Shown piece after piece: positions 36,011 through 46,164 of a stretch of DNA of 64,000 nt. This DNA is from Ascaphus truei (lineage: Eukaryota; Chordata; Amphibia; Anura; Ascaphidae), in contig CM071568.1 of assembly GCA_036426205.1 (NCBI GenBank), positions 228,700,897 through 228,764,896 of the forward strand, written 5' to 3'. How positions within the stretch are numbered: position 1 is the stretch's first letter; every line of letters begins with the position of its first letter. Both the position numbers and the translations under genes were made by a program. The notes beneath the pieces are model-generated. The model had not been told where the DNA came from. It saw only the letters and a program-made list of their open reading frames with translations, and ran no database searches.

Positions 36011-36879
36011 TTATGTGCCTGGATTTGCCCCGCTGATCATGGGAGATTAGGAGCAGTAAGAAGAATTACACTGACTGTGATGAGATTAGGAATCAAGGGA
36101 CAGCACGCACTGTATTTCTCTAATACTGGTGCTGGTACATACCTGTTCGTGTTACAGAAGGCCCGAGGGCTCCGCCATGTTGTGGGGAGACATCAGGTCA
36201 GGTTTCAGCTGGTTGTTCTGTAGTCAGCACAGTGCCACCATCCCATGAGGATCCTGAGATAGCCAGGTTGATCCTAGCCCCTGTAAAAGGGTAAGCAACC
36301 TTTCTTGTTTTCTATGTTAGGGCAAGTCTCCCAGTATATGGGCCCTTCAGACACTACACTAAAAGGGGATCCGGCCACAGAAGGTGCTCATTGAGGAGAC
36401 CTGGGGAAGCTGATAAGAATTGCAGGAAAAAGGTTCTAACTCTGTCTTTGGCAGTAGCGTAAAGGCTTGAAAAAGAGCCAGTCTACCTACAAACCTCATG
36501 GCTGAGGAAACCTGAGTGTAAAATGTCTGCATGTAACCTAAGAAAACCTGTTCTGTTGTTGGCCTGAAATTCAGACTGCTAATAAAGTTAAAGAAAAGTT
36601 CCTGGCGTCCTGTTCTATTAGTGCTCACCATACCAGCCCTGCATGCAGTTCCAGCACCCTGAGAGACAAGGTAACCACTGAGCATCACCTACACACACAT
36701 TGGGACAGTTTGGTGTGGCCCCTCTTCTATTGGCCGGGGGTAGAGGAGTTACACTAATCTTTTTTGGGAGCTTACGGAAGGAGAAGATATTTTTTTCTAA
36801 TTACAACACTGTACATTTCAAGACTGCATTTATTTGTGAAAATGCTTTATAGATGATATTCTAATGATATGGTGTAGAT

Positions 36880-37211
36880 CAGGGTTGCACAAACTTTTGG
36901 TGCTGTGCCCCCCCCTGCCTGCTCTCCCTCAGTGCTCGCACCCCCCCCCCCCCTTTACGTCGGCATCAAATGATGCCTTGGTGTCATGTGACATCACATC
37001 ACGTGACCCGGCGGCGTCATTTGATGCTACATTGCCATGGCGACGTGTCACCCGAAGCCGGCTGAATCAAGGTAAATTAGTTACAGAGGCCTTGCGCGGT
37101 CCCCCTGCATTTAATTTAAATGCCTTGTGGAAGAGCGCAGGGCCTCTGTAACTGCGCCCCCCCCCCCCCCCCCCAAAAAAAATCTTGTGCCTCACAATTT
37201 GCACACCCCTG
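36880..37211. mobile_element. hAT MITE with perfect 8-bp target duplication
   Basis: 332 bp, ends 'cagggttgcacaaact' and 'aatttgcacacccctg'. Flanked by identical 'gtgtagat' at 36872-36879 and 37212-37219. Internal core 'catcaaatgatgcc', 'cattgccatggcgacgtgtc' and 'gaagccggctgaatc' defines the family also present at 34676 and, weakly, at 3540 and 38040. Poly-C stretches lie near both ends. Confidence 0.85.
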
Positions 37212-37224
37212 GTGTAGATCATTG

Positions 37225-37335
37225 TATGAGTTAAATTTAATTATTATCATTATTGTTGATTTATAAAGCATCAACATATTCCGCACGGCTGTACAATGGA
37301 GGTACAGAGTTATGTAAATTACATAAACAGAATGA
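37225..37335. repeat. LINE/SINE-type tail piece
   Basis: 'aaagcatcaacatattccgc' followed by 'ggctgtacaatgg' matches a very common amphibian tail layout. Short and diverged. Confidence 0.45.
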
Positions 37336-37343
37336 CATACAGA

Positions 37344-37621
37344 TGCAGCCACGAGTATGCTAACACTTGCCTTGGAAAATCTGGGACAATCTCCCAGTAA
37401 TGCTGCCACATTTCTGTGACATTTTTGCAGACAGACTAATGGCCCATCGGATTAACACAGTGGGGGTCCCTGGCAGTCCCATTAAAACTGGCCAGGGATC
37501 CCTGCTGTGTTAATCCGATGGGCCATTAATCTTTCTGCAGAAATGTCACAGAAATGTTGCAGCATTACTGGGAGATTGCCCCAGATTTTCCAAGGCAAGT
37601 GTTAGAATACACGTGGCTGCA
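37344..37621. repeat. 278-bp palindromic MITE
   Basis: Arms from 'tgcagccacg' to 'cgtggctgca' are nearly perfect inverted complements; the centre reads 'ggcagtcccattaaaactgg'. Shares 'aatggcccatcggattaaca' with 51237-51418. Confidence 0.8.
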
Positions 37622-38039
37622 CCTGTACCAAATAAGGACAAACAAGGGCTAACAGATACAAAAGGCAATGAGGGGCCTGCTCATGAGAGCAACAGGTGAA
37701 GTAGCTGCTCATTGTGGACTGTACTATGCATCAGGATGGAGTATGGTGCATTTACTTCTAGATGTACAGTATTTCACATACAAATGCAGTTAAGTGACAT
37801 AAAATGTTTGTACACACAATTATATATTGATAATGAAGACCACACACAGTTTATGTTGTTTATAAAGCCCACTGCTGAAATTTCCACCATTAAGCAAAAA
37901 GATTTCATCCCAAACAAATTATTTAGAACATACCATTGTTCAGGTGAGGTAGAATTAAGTAAACAATGTGATTCTCTCTTTGATCGACTTAAACAAAGAG
38001 GTGACAGTGATGGCTCTAAGTGGCAGCTTTAGCCAGTCA

Positions 38040-38270
38040 AAGAGCGTGAAGCTGGGCTGACCTCTTGCAGGGCCCAAGGCAGTATGCTTGCAGCATCAAT
38101 CCTCCTCCGGCAGCCTCGAGATGTCATTATGTCACGGCGGTATGTGATGTTACGTTGTCATGGCAACGTGTCATCATGTGCCGGTGGGTTGCCAGCCCAA
38201 AGTGATGCTTCATGAGAAAGGGTGACGCTACCGCTCCAGAGAAGGTAAGAACCCCCATATAACACATCAA
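38040..38270. mobile_element. Degenerate member of the hAT-like MITE family
   Basis: Shares 'ttgtcatggcaacgtgtcat' and neighbouring 'atgtcac' blocks with 36880-37211. Ends are not recognisable. Confidence 0.4.
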
Positions 38271-38652
38271 ACGTATCGCACGCACACACAGCAACCTGGA
38301 GACTCCAAAGCTCCCTCCTTCAGCACTTATTTTAATAACTAAAATAAAATATTAGGAAACAAACAAATATGTTATGGATTTTAGTTCTAAATAAAATACT
38401 TCTTGGTGGTAAGTGTTCAAAATTTTGAAAACATTTTGCCTACGTTAAAATGTGACCCAATATTGAAACATTTTATACCTAAAAAAAAATGCATTCTTTT
38501 TTTAAAGAATCAAAGAATTAGGGATTATAATGTGCAATCGTTTTTTTCATCTGGGGGCAATCTGATTTTTTTCTTCTTTATCCCAGAAATCAAAAGGCTG
38601 TTTTATGTCCATTATTACTCTTGACCTGCACATGGTAGCAAAGAAACTGTGA

Positions 38653-39092
38653 GGCTTATGCAGAGACGTTAGAGAATGGAAATCGCGCCATGTTTTGGCC
38701 AAAAAACTCGGCAGAAAAGCTTTTCCTGCCGAGAACATGGCGAGATTCCTAAAATCCGCCAGAACAGTTTTCGGAACTTTAAAATTCGCCAAACACGTGG
38801 CGAGAACCTTTAACTCGCCATGTTGATATACCGTGGAATTCCAGTAGCACCGATGCGCTTGAACGCGCCATTCTGTGCCATAATATGGCGAGTTTCAGGT
38901 CGCCAACAAAAATTGTCTATAGAGCTCGCGCCACGGCATGGCGAGTTTAACGCAAATCGAAACTCGCCAACATTATCAACATGTCTCAAAGGAGGTAGCC
39001 GTTTCCTTCATACGCCCATAATTAACGCCAATTCTGTGGCTATTTTATTGCCGTTTTCCCATTCACTCACGTTGCTCTCTGCATAAGCCCCT
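38653..39092. mobile_element. MITE family M, copy 1
   Basis: Ends 'aggcttatgcagaga' and 'tctctgcataagcccct' are inverted. The inside repeats 'tggcgag(t/a)' and its complement 'ctcgcca' many times. Same ends and inner motifs occur at 39128 and 50225. Confidence 0.65.
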
Positions 39093-39127
39093 GTGTTACA
39101 AAATGGACTTCTCTGTGATGCAGATCT

Positions 39128-39619
39128 AGGGGCCTATGCAGAGAGCAGCGGTAAGGTGAATAGCGGCATTTTTTTGGAGAAAAATGCCTGTAGAAAGGCA
39201 GGTACTGGCGAGTTTTAAAAAAGCGCCGTTTTTTTTTTTTTGTGAAACTCGCCGCGCGACTTGCGAGAACCTAAATCTCGCCAGTTGTAAAAATGTCCCT
39301 ATTCAGAAAGGCGCGATCGCCATCTAGTGGCTGTTCGCGCCAATAACATGGAGAGAAATTCTACAATTACCTCCGCCAAAAAAAGTTGGCAGGAAGCTGG
39401 AGCGCACCGGCGAGAGGGAAAATACAAAAAAAAAACGCGCTTTTTTTCAAACATGTTTCACCAGCGCGCATCTCGCCGGTTGCAACTCTCCATAATCAGA
39501 CATGATTTTAAATGCAGTTTTCGGACCTTTCTGCATATGGGGATAAAATCACACCAATAAAAGTTCAATTTATTAACATCTCCAATTATTTCCAGCGCTG
39601 CTCTCTGCATGAGGCCCCT
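39128..39619. mobile_element. MITE family M, copy 2
   Basis: 492 bp, from 'aggggcctatgcagagagc' to 'gctctctgcatgaggcccct'. Aligns along its length with 50225-50706 ('aaactcgcc', 'gcgagaacct', 'aaatctcgccagtt', 'ggctgttcgcgcc'). Only 35 bp separate it from copy 1. Confidence 0.7.
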
Positions 39620-40025
39620 AGCCTTAGATAAAACTCTCCAAATTTGCAATGCAACAGTAACTGTAAAAGCACAAGCAAAAAAGCTGAATTCACCAAAAGA
39701 AGTCATCTATGCCCTAAATACAAAAGAAAGACACTCAAAAATGCTTGCAACGAAAACCAGAATCACATATACTGTAGGGAAATGTGCTGTTACAGGAGAT
39801 CTCACCTGCAGTATAGAATGTTATGTGGAAAGGGTTTATTGTGTCACGAGTTCAGCATGCTCCAAAACCATAGGGAAGCTCTGTCATAAATGTGGCAAAA
39901 ATAATCATTTTGCAACAGGCTGTATATTGCAGATGCAGAAAAGCATCTTGGCAACTGATGAAGGTCTATCCCACAGAAACGTGCCTGTGGCTTATGGGGT
40001 TTGTCTCTCTCTGTATAAATGTTAG
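39609..40025 (+). pseudogene. Gypsy-type gag/nucleocapsid remnant with CCHC zinc knuckle
   Basis: A 138-codon open frame with a clear CX2CX4HX4C zinc knuckle (CHKCGKNNHFATGC, 39882-39923), preceded by 'SKTIGKL'. Ty3/gypsy-type elements of animals often have this spacing with 'GK-C-KCGK-NHF' just before the protease region. No protease DTG or DSG follows, and the preceding 230 bases have only partial similarity in mixed frames. Its left end is cut by the MITE that ends at 39619. This is a decayed fragment; the zinc knuckle is a direct observation, the gypsy assignment is inference. Confidence 0.5.
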
Positions 40026-40318
40026 TACTGTATAATACTGTATATCTTTTGTATATTTATTATCATTGTGACAGGGTGCCTTCCCTGTATATAAGTAGCT
40101 TTGCAGGGAAACCTGTGTGGAGAGCTTGAGCCCAGTACTGAGCAGGATAACTTTCCTTATTAACCAGCTCAGCTGGCTCATTAGTTCTTTTTAAAAGCCT
40201 AAAGCTCTCAATGATAGAGATCTCTTATCCAGGAAGACACCCTGGACTGCTGGAGAGATCTCTCAGACCCAGGAAGGTACTGAATTACTACAAAGAGAAG
40301 CCTACACTGTGGGACTCT

Positions 40319-40342
40319 CCCCCCCCCCCCCCCCCCCCCCCC
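40319..40342. repeat. C24 homopolymer ending in GCCC
   Basis: Twenty-four C then 'gcccc'. One of three such runs in the window. Confidence 0.8.
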
Positions 40343-40359
40343 GCCCCTAGCCAGACTGG

Positions 40360-41275
40360 AGAAAGTGGTGGGTGTTTACTGGTCTAGTCAGTGCTCCCTA
40401 TCGGAGTTAAGCCAAACCACCGGCATTCCACTAGACATACAGGGACACCATCCAGCTGTAGCTCTCTCAGAGGTGGACCGGACGCACCAGGAACAGTGGC
40501 TTCGTAGAGTCGTTTGTAGTGGGATCAGACAAATCCTTTGTTGTTCAGCGGTGCCTGGGTACAGGAGTGCCCAGGGAGGTATCTATAAATCCACCAATGT
40601 CCACACACACAGTGGGTTGCGCTACTCCACACACTTTGGGTGGGCTGTCAAATGAAAAATAGTAAATACAGGTACAGCTGTTAATAAGTTACAAAGAGGT
40701 TCAGAATGGCAATATATACCATAGTAGAAAAGACAAATGTGTCTACAAACCTAAGTAGCCACCCTGAGTATCTAGTACAAGTATATTAGCAGTCTAAGCC
40801 TACCCCCCCCCCCCCCCCCCCCCCCCCCCGCCCGACCATAAGCAAAAAACATTGCATCCACATACAGTACTGTATAAAGGTTTAAGCTGAACCTGCAAAA
40901 TCAGAGTAAATACTTATTATGTCCTGTATCCCAGCTCCCCGCTCACCTCTGTACTGTGTTGGGGAGGGCTGCGTGGCTCTTTATGTTCAAAAGAAACATT
41001 AAGGGACACCCTCAAGCTGGAGCTCCCTCAAGAGGGGACGCCTCCGGACAAGAGAGAGAGAATCCAGTAGACCGTGCCGTGGGACCACGTTTCGGTTCGG
41101 CGGATCCACCATCCAAGTCAGCCTGGTCTGGCCTAAGACCAGGAAGGTACCCAACGTGCAGCAACGGCCACACATTCTTTGGGAGGGCCTGGCTCTGGGG
41201 ACACCGGGTGGTTAGGTGCACAGGGCACCTCAGTACTTTGGGTGTTCCACCGGGGTGGTGTTTATTATGTGGGTA
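40360..41275 (+). mobile_element. LTR family B pieces, interrupted
   Basis: 'gtgcccagggaggtatc', 'ccacacactttgggtgggct' and, further right, 'ggttaggtgcacagggcacc' and 'ctcagtactttgggtg' correspond to internal blocks of the LTRs at 32552 and 17458. Both halves include a 'gggacacc(a/c)(t/c)c(c/a)agctg' block, so this may be two partial copies around the C-rich segment. The right side is cut by the coiled-coil LTR element at 41276. Confidence 0.4.
40803..40830. repeat. C28 homopolymer ending in GCCC
   Basis: Twenty-eight C then 'gcccg'. Confidence 0.8.
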
Positions 41276-41623
41276 TGTAACAGGGGAGTAATACCTGTTC
41301 AAGTAATGTGCCTTTAATCTAGCAGTGTGGTGGTTAACTGCTGGTAGTCAATTAATAAACACCACCTGCCTGATTTAGATTGCTTACAAAAGCCTGTCTG
41401 TTGAGACAGGAAGTGACTCCTTAGCTCACTTGTGAGCTGACCTTTGGAGACAGAGCAGGGGTTCTTGAGTCTCCCAGGAGAGACTGACCAAGAGAACACA
41501 GATCTCTGGAGCTGACCATGTCTTGAGCTCTGCCAGAAGACACAGCAGAGCTGATTTCACGACACAGGGAAAACTACTAAACCTGAAGCTGACACACCCT
41601 GAGGGAAGGGAGCTGAACCAGGA
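41276..41623 (+). mobile_element. Left direct repeat (LTR-like) of the coiled-coil element
   Basis: About 348 bp beginning TGTAACAGGGGAGTAAT. It matches 44751-45092 with only a few small indels and substitutions (for example 'aataaacacc' against 'aataaaacc'). An 'attaataaa' polyadenylation-like signal is at about 41350. Similarity ends at 'gctgaaccagga', so the LTR may be truncated or end beyond. Confidence 0.75.
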
Positions 41624-42020
41624 TTGATACAAGACTGTGCTGAAGCAGGGGAATTTTTAGCAAACAAATGCTGAGTGTAAGATTGCCCTATAGGGGAAAA
41701 GGGATTACTGAACTTTAAAAGTTATTTCAAAAGCCAATTGCTGAGTGTTGAGTCACCCTGCCGGGAATGAAAGAAATAGTCCACTGCAAAGAATGTTTTT
41801 TTTTTCTGCAAGTAAAAAAAAAGTATGCCTATATATATCTTGGGAGCAAAACCCAAAGTGTGAAGTGTGAATGCCATAATACCCAAGATGAGACTGAAAA
41901 TTACTGAACTCAGGCAGAAAACCAAATTCTGTTGCTGAAGTGGAGAGATTGAACCTAGCAAGTAAATGATATAAAGCAAATAGACTTTTTTACCTAGCAA
42001 CTGCACATCTTGTATACCTG
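41624..42020 (+). mobile_element. Non-coding leader of the coiled-coil element
   Basis: About 400 bases with two related segments: 'caaatgctgagtgtaagat' and 'ccaattgctgagtgttgagt'. 'tgggagcaaaacccaaa' at about 41839 is in a plausible place for a primer-binding site but matches no tRNA I recognise. Confidence 0.4.
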
Positions 42021-44600
42021 ATGAGAGAAAATGCATGCACAGTACTGCTGATATTGAAAAAAAAATTATCCAAGAAAGAAAAGTCTACAGAGATGCCTGT
42101 GAGAGCTACGACCTCTACAAGCAAAATATGCCCACCTGTAGGACTACCACAATTGGGGGTTCTAGCAAATACAGTGGCAACAGCTGCAATAGTGCTTCCT
42201 GAGGTCAGGAGGAAAATTACACCTGAGAGCCTAAAAATGGAGGACAAGATGCAGCGTTCCTGTAATGAACCCTACCCCACGGAAGAGTGGCCCTTCCAGT
42301 CCAATAAAGAGGAAGAAATCTCTTACGGGGAACCCGAACCGAGTCACACCCACAAAACACCCCAAGAATGGTGGGGGTGCCTGAACTCGGCACGAACAGA
42401 AAAGACCGCTCCCTTTGATGACGAATATGATCAGCAGGAGACAGAGCAGGAGCAGTGGATCACCGAATATTTCCGTCAGCTATTACAGTTGCAAGAAAAG
42501 CCGGGTGGATCCAGTGACGCTGCTAAAATTTCAAATAAAGGAGACCCCAGTATTCCTTACAGGACAGAGTCATCCAAAACAAAAAGGCGGAAAAAGAAAA
42601 GCGGTTCTTCACTTACCGTAGAAGGAACAGACACGTCCGCAGATCCTGTGGAGGAAAAGGGGGACCAAGTTGCCCTGCAGCCTGGAGAAAATGGAAAATT
42701 CGTTCCGCGGATAACCGAATATCCAGAGGGCCCAAGGCAGAAATCATGTACCCCAAAGAAGTGTCTGTCCGGTGCCAACAGTGAGGAACCCTCAACCAGT
42801 CATCCCAGGGAAGCGGAGCCGGAACCAGTGAGTGACGATCCCTTGACCAGCCCTGAAGAAGCCCTGAAAATTGCCAGGCGTGACAGTGATCTACTTCGAG
42901 AACAATTGAAACTTGAGAGAGCAGATAATGCTGAGTTACAGATGACGGTGCTCGCAATGTACTCTGAATCTGGGACAGAATTGGACGATCTCAAGACTGA
43001 GCTAGATACTGCAAAGGCTACTATTTCCGCCATGGATGAAAAGCAGAGCCAATCTGATAAAATGGTGGCTACGCTAAAGCGGAAGTATGAGGAGGCACTG
43101 AAGCAGATGACAGTCTTCCAGCAAGAGGTTCACACTCTTCGCATAGAGCTGAATGCCTCACAACAGGAGATCAACAGTGTCCGGATAGAGGTGGACGTAT
43201 CTCAGAAAAAGGTTCAGACACTCCGCAGAGCACTGGATGCCTCACATCATGAGACCAACAGCTGCCGCACAGACATGGAAGTTTCCAGAAAGGAACTACA
43301 CAGTCTCACTGACGAGCTGGACATTGCTAAAGAAACTATTGCCAATCTTAATACAAATCTCCAAGTCTCCCAGAAGGAGCTTCAGACCCTCAACCTAGAG
43401 AAGGATGTCTCACGCCAGGAGACTATCAGTCTCAAAGCAGATGTGCGTAAATGGAAGGAGGACTGCAAAGAGGCCCTGAATAGTACAGAGACTGAAAAAG
43501 GAGAACATTTAAGATTACAAAGAAAAAACTTAAAACTCAAAGAAGAAAATTTTAATTTGACAAACGACGTCAAGGAAAAAAATGAAAAGCTGCATGAGCT
43601 TAAAGAAATAAATAGACTTTTGGAAGGTGAGAAGTTTGAAGCAGAGCACCGACTGCAGAACCAACTGCAAGGTCTGCGTACGCACCTCGAGAAGGCAGAG
43701 GAGAAGCAGCGAACTCTGCAGGATGACAATCTGCAGGCTGTTAAAGAAATTCAAGTGCAGCAGAAACGTCTGATGACCCAGTATGTCCCCGCAAAGCAGC
43801 ATGAGAAACTGAAGGCTACCCTGAGCGTCACCTAAGCAACGCTAAAAGCCAAGCTTAGAACCCAGGTGACACGGCACAAAAGGGAGCACAAGAAGGTCCA
43901 GAAACTGAAACAAGTAACTGTGGCCCAAGCTAAGAAGTTCATAGTGCTTCACAATGCAATAAAAATGTGGAAGCAAGCTCAGAGAAAGCAAAGCAGGCAG
44001 ATAAATTCCCTGAGAAGAGACTTGCAAGACGCACTCAAAAAACAGGGATCTCTCGCAGATGAGATTACAGTCCTACAAGGACAAGTATTGACCCTGACTA
44101 AGCGTCAGTATCCCACAGCCTCAAAAACCCATAAAGACAAGGGTACAGTGAGAGCTGGGAATACCTCTCATCTGAAAAACAAGGTTGCAAAATTTGAACC
44201 ACCTAAACAAGCACTAGCAAAACCTTCAGCTACCCAGCAGGCAACAAAAAAAGGTACACGTGCTGAATTAAAACCAGAAGAATCATTAGCTGATGAAGCT
44301 GAAAAGATGGGACATTCTCTGGAAGTGGGTGTGTAATTGCAACTTAATCTAAAAGGGGCTTAACTAGCAACCCAATTGAGTGGGGAAAGGGCAGAGAGAC
44401 AGCTTCAAGAGCGGAAAACTCAAAGGGCTGTTTTTAAACGCTCTGCAACTGCTGCCATACAGTATGCCTACAATAAGATGAGCACCCGATGCAAGGGAAA
44501 TCTCATGACCGCACACATAGAAAAAAGACTGTACTTGGAAAAAGTCCTCCTCGAGCGACTGAGGGGTGCTGATCTCAAGCACCTTCAGGAGGAGACATGA
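42021..44600 (+). CDS. Large coiled-coil protein ORF inside an LTR-flanked element, broken by in-frame stops
   Basis: The longest real-looking frame in the window: ATG at 42021, first stop TAA at 43833-43835 (604 codons). The same frame continues open to TAA at 44334-44336 (156 codons from 43866), and after TAA at 44361-44363 to TGA at 44598-44600, about 860 codons in all. Residues 1-280 are polar and low-complexity, with basic 'KTKRRKKK' and acidic tracts. From about residue 285 onward the protein is strongly heptad-patterned. Eight exact 14-residue repeats lie at 43119-43454. The last part is lysine-rich coiled coil. There is no zinc knuckle, protease or reverse transcriptase. Met25 (42093) is an alternative start. 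Single in-frame stops with no frameshift suggest recent decay. It loosely recalls long coiled-coil tails of ankyrin-repeat coiled-coil proteins, but I cannot name a homolog; a transduced host gene and an element-specific gag-like protein are both possible. Confidence 0.6.
43119..43454 (+). repeat. Eight tandem 14-residue (42-bp) coiled-coil repeats
   Basis: Consecutive units of exactly 14 residues, for example QQEVHTLRIELNAS, QQEINSVRIEVDVS, QKKVQTLRRALDAS and QKELQTLNLEKDVS. The consensus is Q-K-E-h-x-o-L-R-x-E-L-D-x-S, two heptads. Three weaker 14-residue units precede it (from about 42972). DNA identity between units is modest, so the duplications are old. Confidence 0.85.
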
Positions 44601-44740
44601 ATAAACTGGAGAAAGGGCTCCAATCCCAGCAGGACTGAGGGTTCTCTTCCTCCATCCACTCTCATTCAAGTCACAGAGATATCTAGAATGAGAATGGAAG
44701 GATGGGCTTTGGCCGTGGCAAGCCCGAGCTTCCCACAAAC

Positions 44741-44748
44741 AGGGGAGG
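44741..44748 (+). promoter_or_regulatory. Polypurine tract of the coiled-coil element
   Basis: 'aggggagg', in the context 'caaacaggggaggta', lies 2 bases before the TGTAAC start of the right direct repeat, the position of a plus-strand primer in LTR elements. Confidence 0.5.
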
Positions 44749-44750
44749 TA

Positions 44751-45092
44751 TGTAACAGGGGAGTAATCCCTGTTCAAGTAATGTGCCTTTAATCTAGCAG
44801 TGTGGTGGTTAACTGTGGTAGTCAATTAATAAAACCACCTGCCTGATTTAGATTGCTTACAAAAGCCTGTCTGTTGAGACAGGAAGTGACTCCTTAGCTC
44901 ACTTTGTGAGCTGACCTTTGGAGACAGAGCAGGGTGTCTTGAGTCTCCCAGGAGAGACTGACCAACACAGATCTCTGGAGCTGACCATGTCCTGAGCTCT
45001 GCCAGAAGACACAGCAGAGCTGATTTCAAGACACAGGGAAAGCTACTAAACCTGAAGCTGACACACCCTGAGGGAAGGGAGCTGAACCAGGA
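44751..45092 (+). mobile_element. Right direct repeat (LTR-like) of the coiled-coil element
   Basis: About 342 bp, TGTAACAGGGGAGTAATCC to 'gctgaaccagga'. Highly similar to 41276-41623. Only the right copy is preceded by a polypurine tract, which fixes the orientation of the element as plus. Confidence 0.75.
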
Positions 45093-45440
45093 ACTGAGAA
45101 GATTTTCCCTCCAAGAAACAGATAAGACTTTCATTCTTCAGAGACTTCTTATATCTGCTTATTGCATGCTATGTGTTTGGGGCTGGGAAAAATGCTTGAC
45201 TAAGGGAGATGTGAATTAATTGCATAGTGTTTCACTAGAAATACTCCCAAGTGAATAGAAGATTTGTCCCCCAATTATGTGACGTCTCAAAGGGGGAATA
45301 GGGTCAGACTCTCAAATGAGGTAAATTATACTGACAAGTAACCTCATACACATATTTGCAATACCTTATGTACAGTAGATACATTTATGTATGTGTAAAT
45401 AACGCTCATCTATGTAGAAAAGTTTAATCTGCAGAATAAA

Positions 45441-45760
45441 CACATGGGGGCTTATTCTAGTAGCTCCAAAGTTGTCATTGCCAAACACTGCTTCCTGGTC
45501 TTATATATGGCTAGCTTAGCCAATGCTAGGAGCAGGTTGGCGAGGAGATCCCTAAGCTTGTTGTTCTGGGACATTGCACGCACAAAAATGAAAAGGGCTG
45601 AGGGGAAAAGCGCAGCCAGAACTGCAGGAAAATGCCCCTCAAGGTGGATAAGAGGGACTGCAGTCTGGTGCAGCTAAAATAAATATGGTACACGGACTCC
45701 CGCTCACCAGAGAAGGGGAAATTGGCGAGGGAGTCTGTGAAGTAGGTCAAGTACTCTCCC
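45441..45760 (-). pseudogene. L1/Tx1-type LINE ORF2 C-terminus
   Basis: On the minus strand, a segment near 45530-45440 translates to a peptide containing LANLLLALAKLAIYKTRK, a pattern I associate with the C-terminal end of Tx1/L1-type ORF2 in amphibians. Upstream on the same strand, 45750-45526 gives YHIYFSCTRLQ and SLLSTLRGIFLQFWLRFSP, consistent with the region after the reverse transcriptase. The two parts are in different frames, so it is a decayed fragment. The reverse transcriptase itself is not present. Confidence 0.5.
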
Positions 45761-46164
45761 GTGCTCAGTGCACAATGGGGGACTCTTCTTTCCTCTTTCT
45801 TTCTTTCTTTTAGACTTATCAGTGCTTATGTACTAAGCTTAGCAAAATAATTTTTTGGTACACAAAAATTTCATTTTAAATTACTAACTTGAAATTTTTC
45901 AATCGTCAGCATCAGTGTCAATAAATAAAAAAAAATTCATTTTCTTTTCAGGCACAGAAATAGTCTGTGTTTGGCATACAGATGAAAAAGATATGTACAA
46001 AAAATAATGCTTCTGTGCATCCAAAAAAAGAGAAAGCGTGAAAAAAAATGTCTGTTTTTGTTGTTAGCCCATAATTATGTTGCTATGGTATGTATCAACA
46101 AATAATTTATTTGATGCAGCACAATCTTTAATTACATATTTTAACAGTATGGCTATTATAAATA

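Noticed and set aside
41839..41856. 'tgggagcaaaacccaaa' as the primer-binding site of the coiled-coil element
   Set aside because: It lies over 200 bases beyond the recognisable end of the left direct repeat and matches no tRNA I know; kept only as a weak possibility in the leader entry.
42021..43835. Coiled-coil ORF as an ordinary host gene exon
   Set aside because: Intronless over 2.6 kb, ATG within a leader bounded by direct repeats, and a polypurine tract before the right repeat favour a mobile element; not fully excluded.
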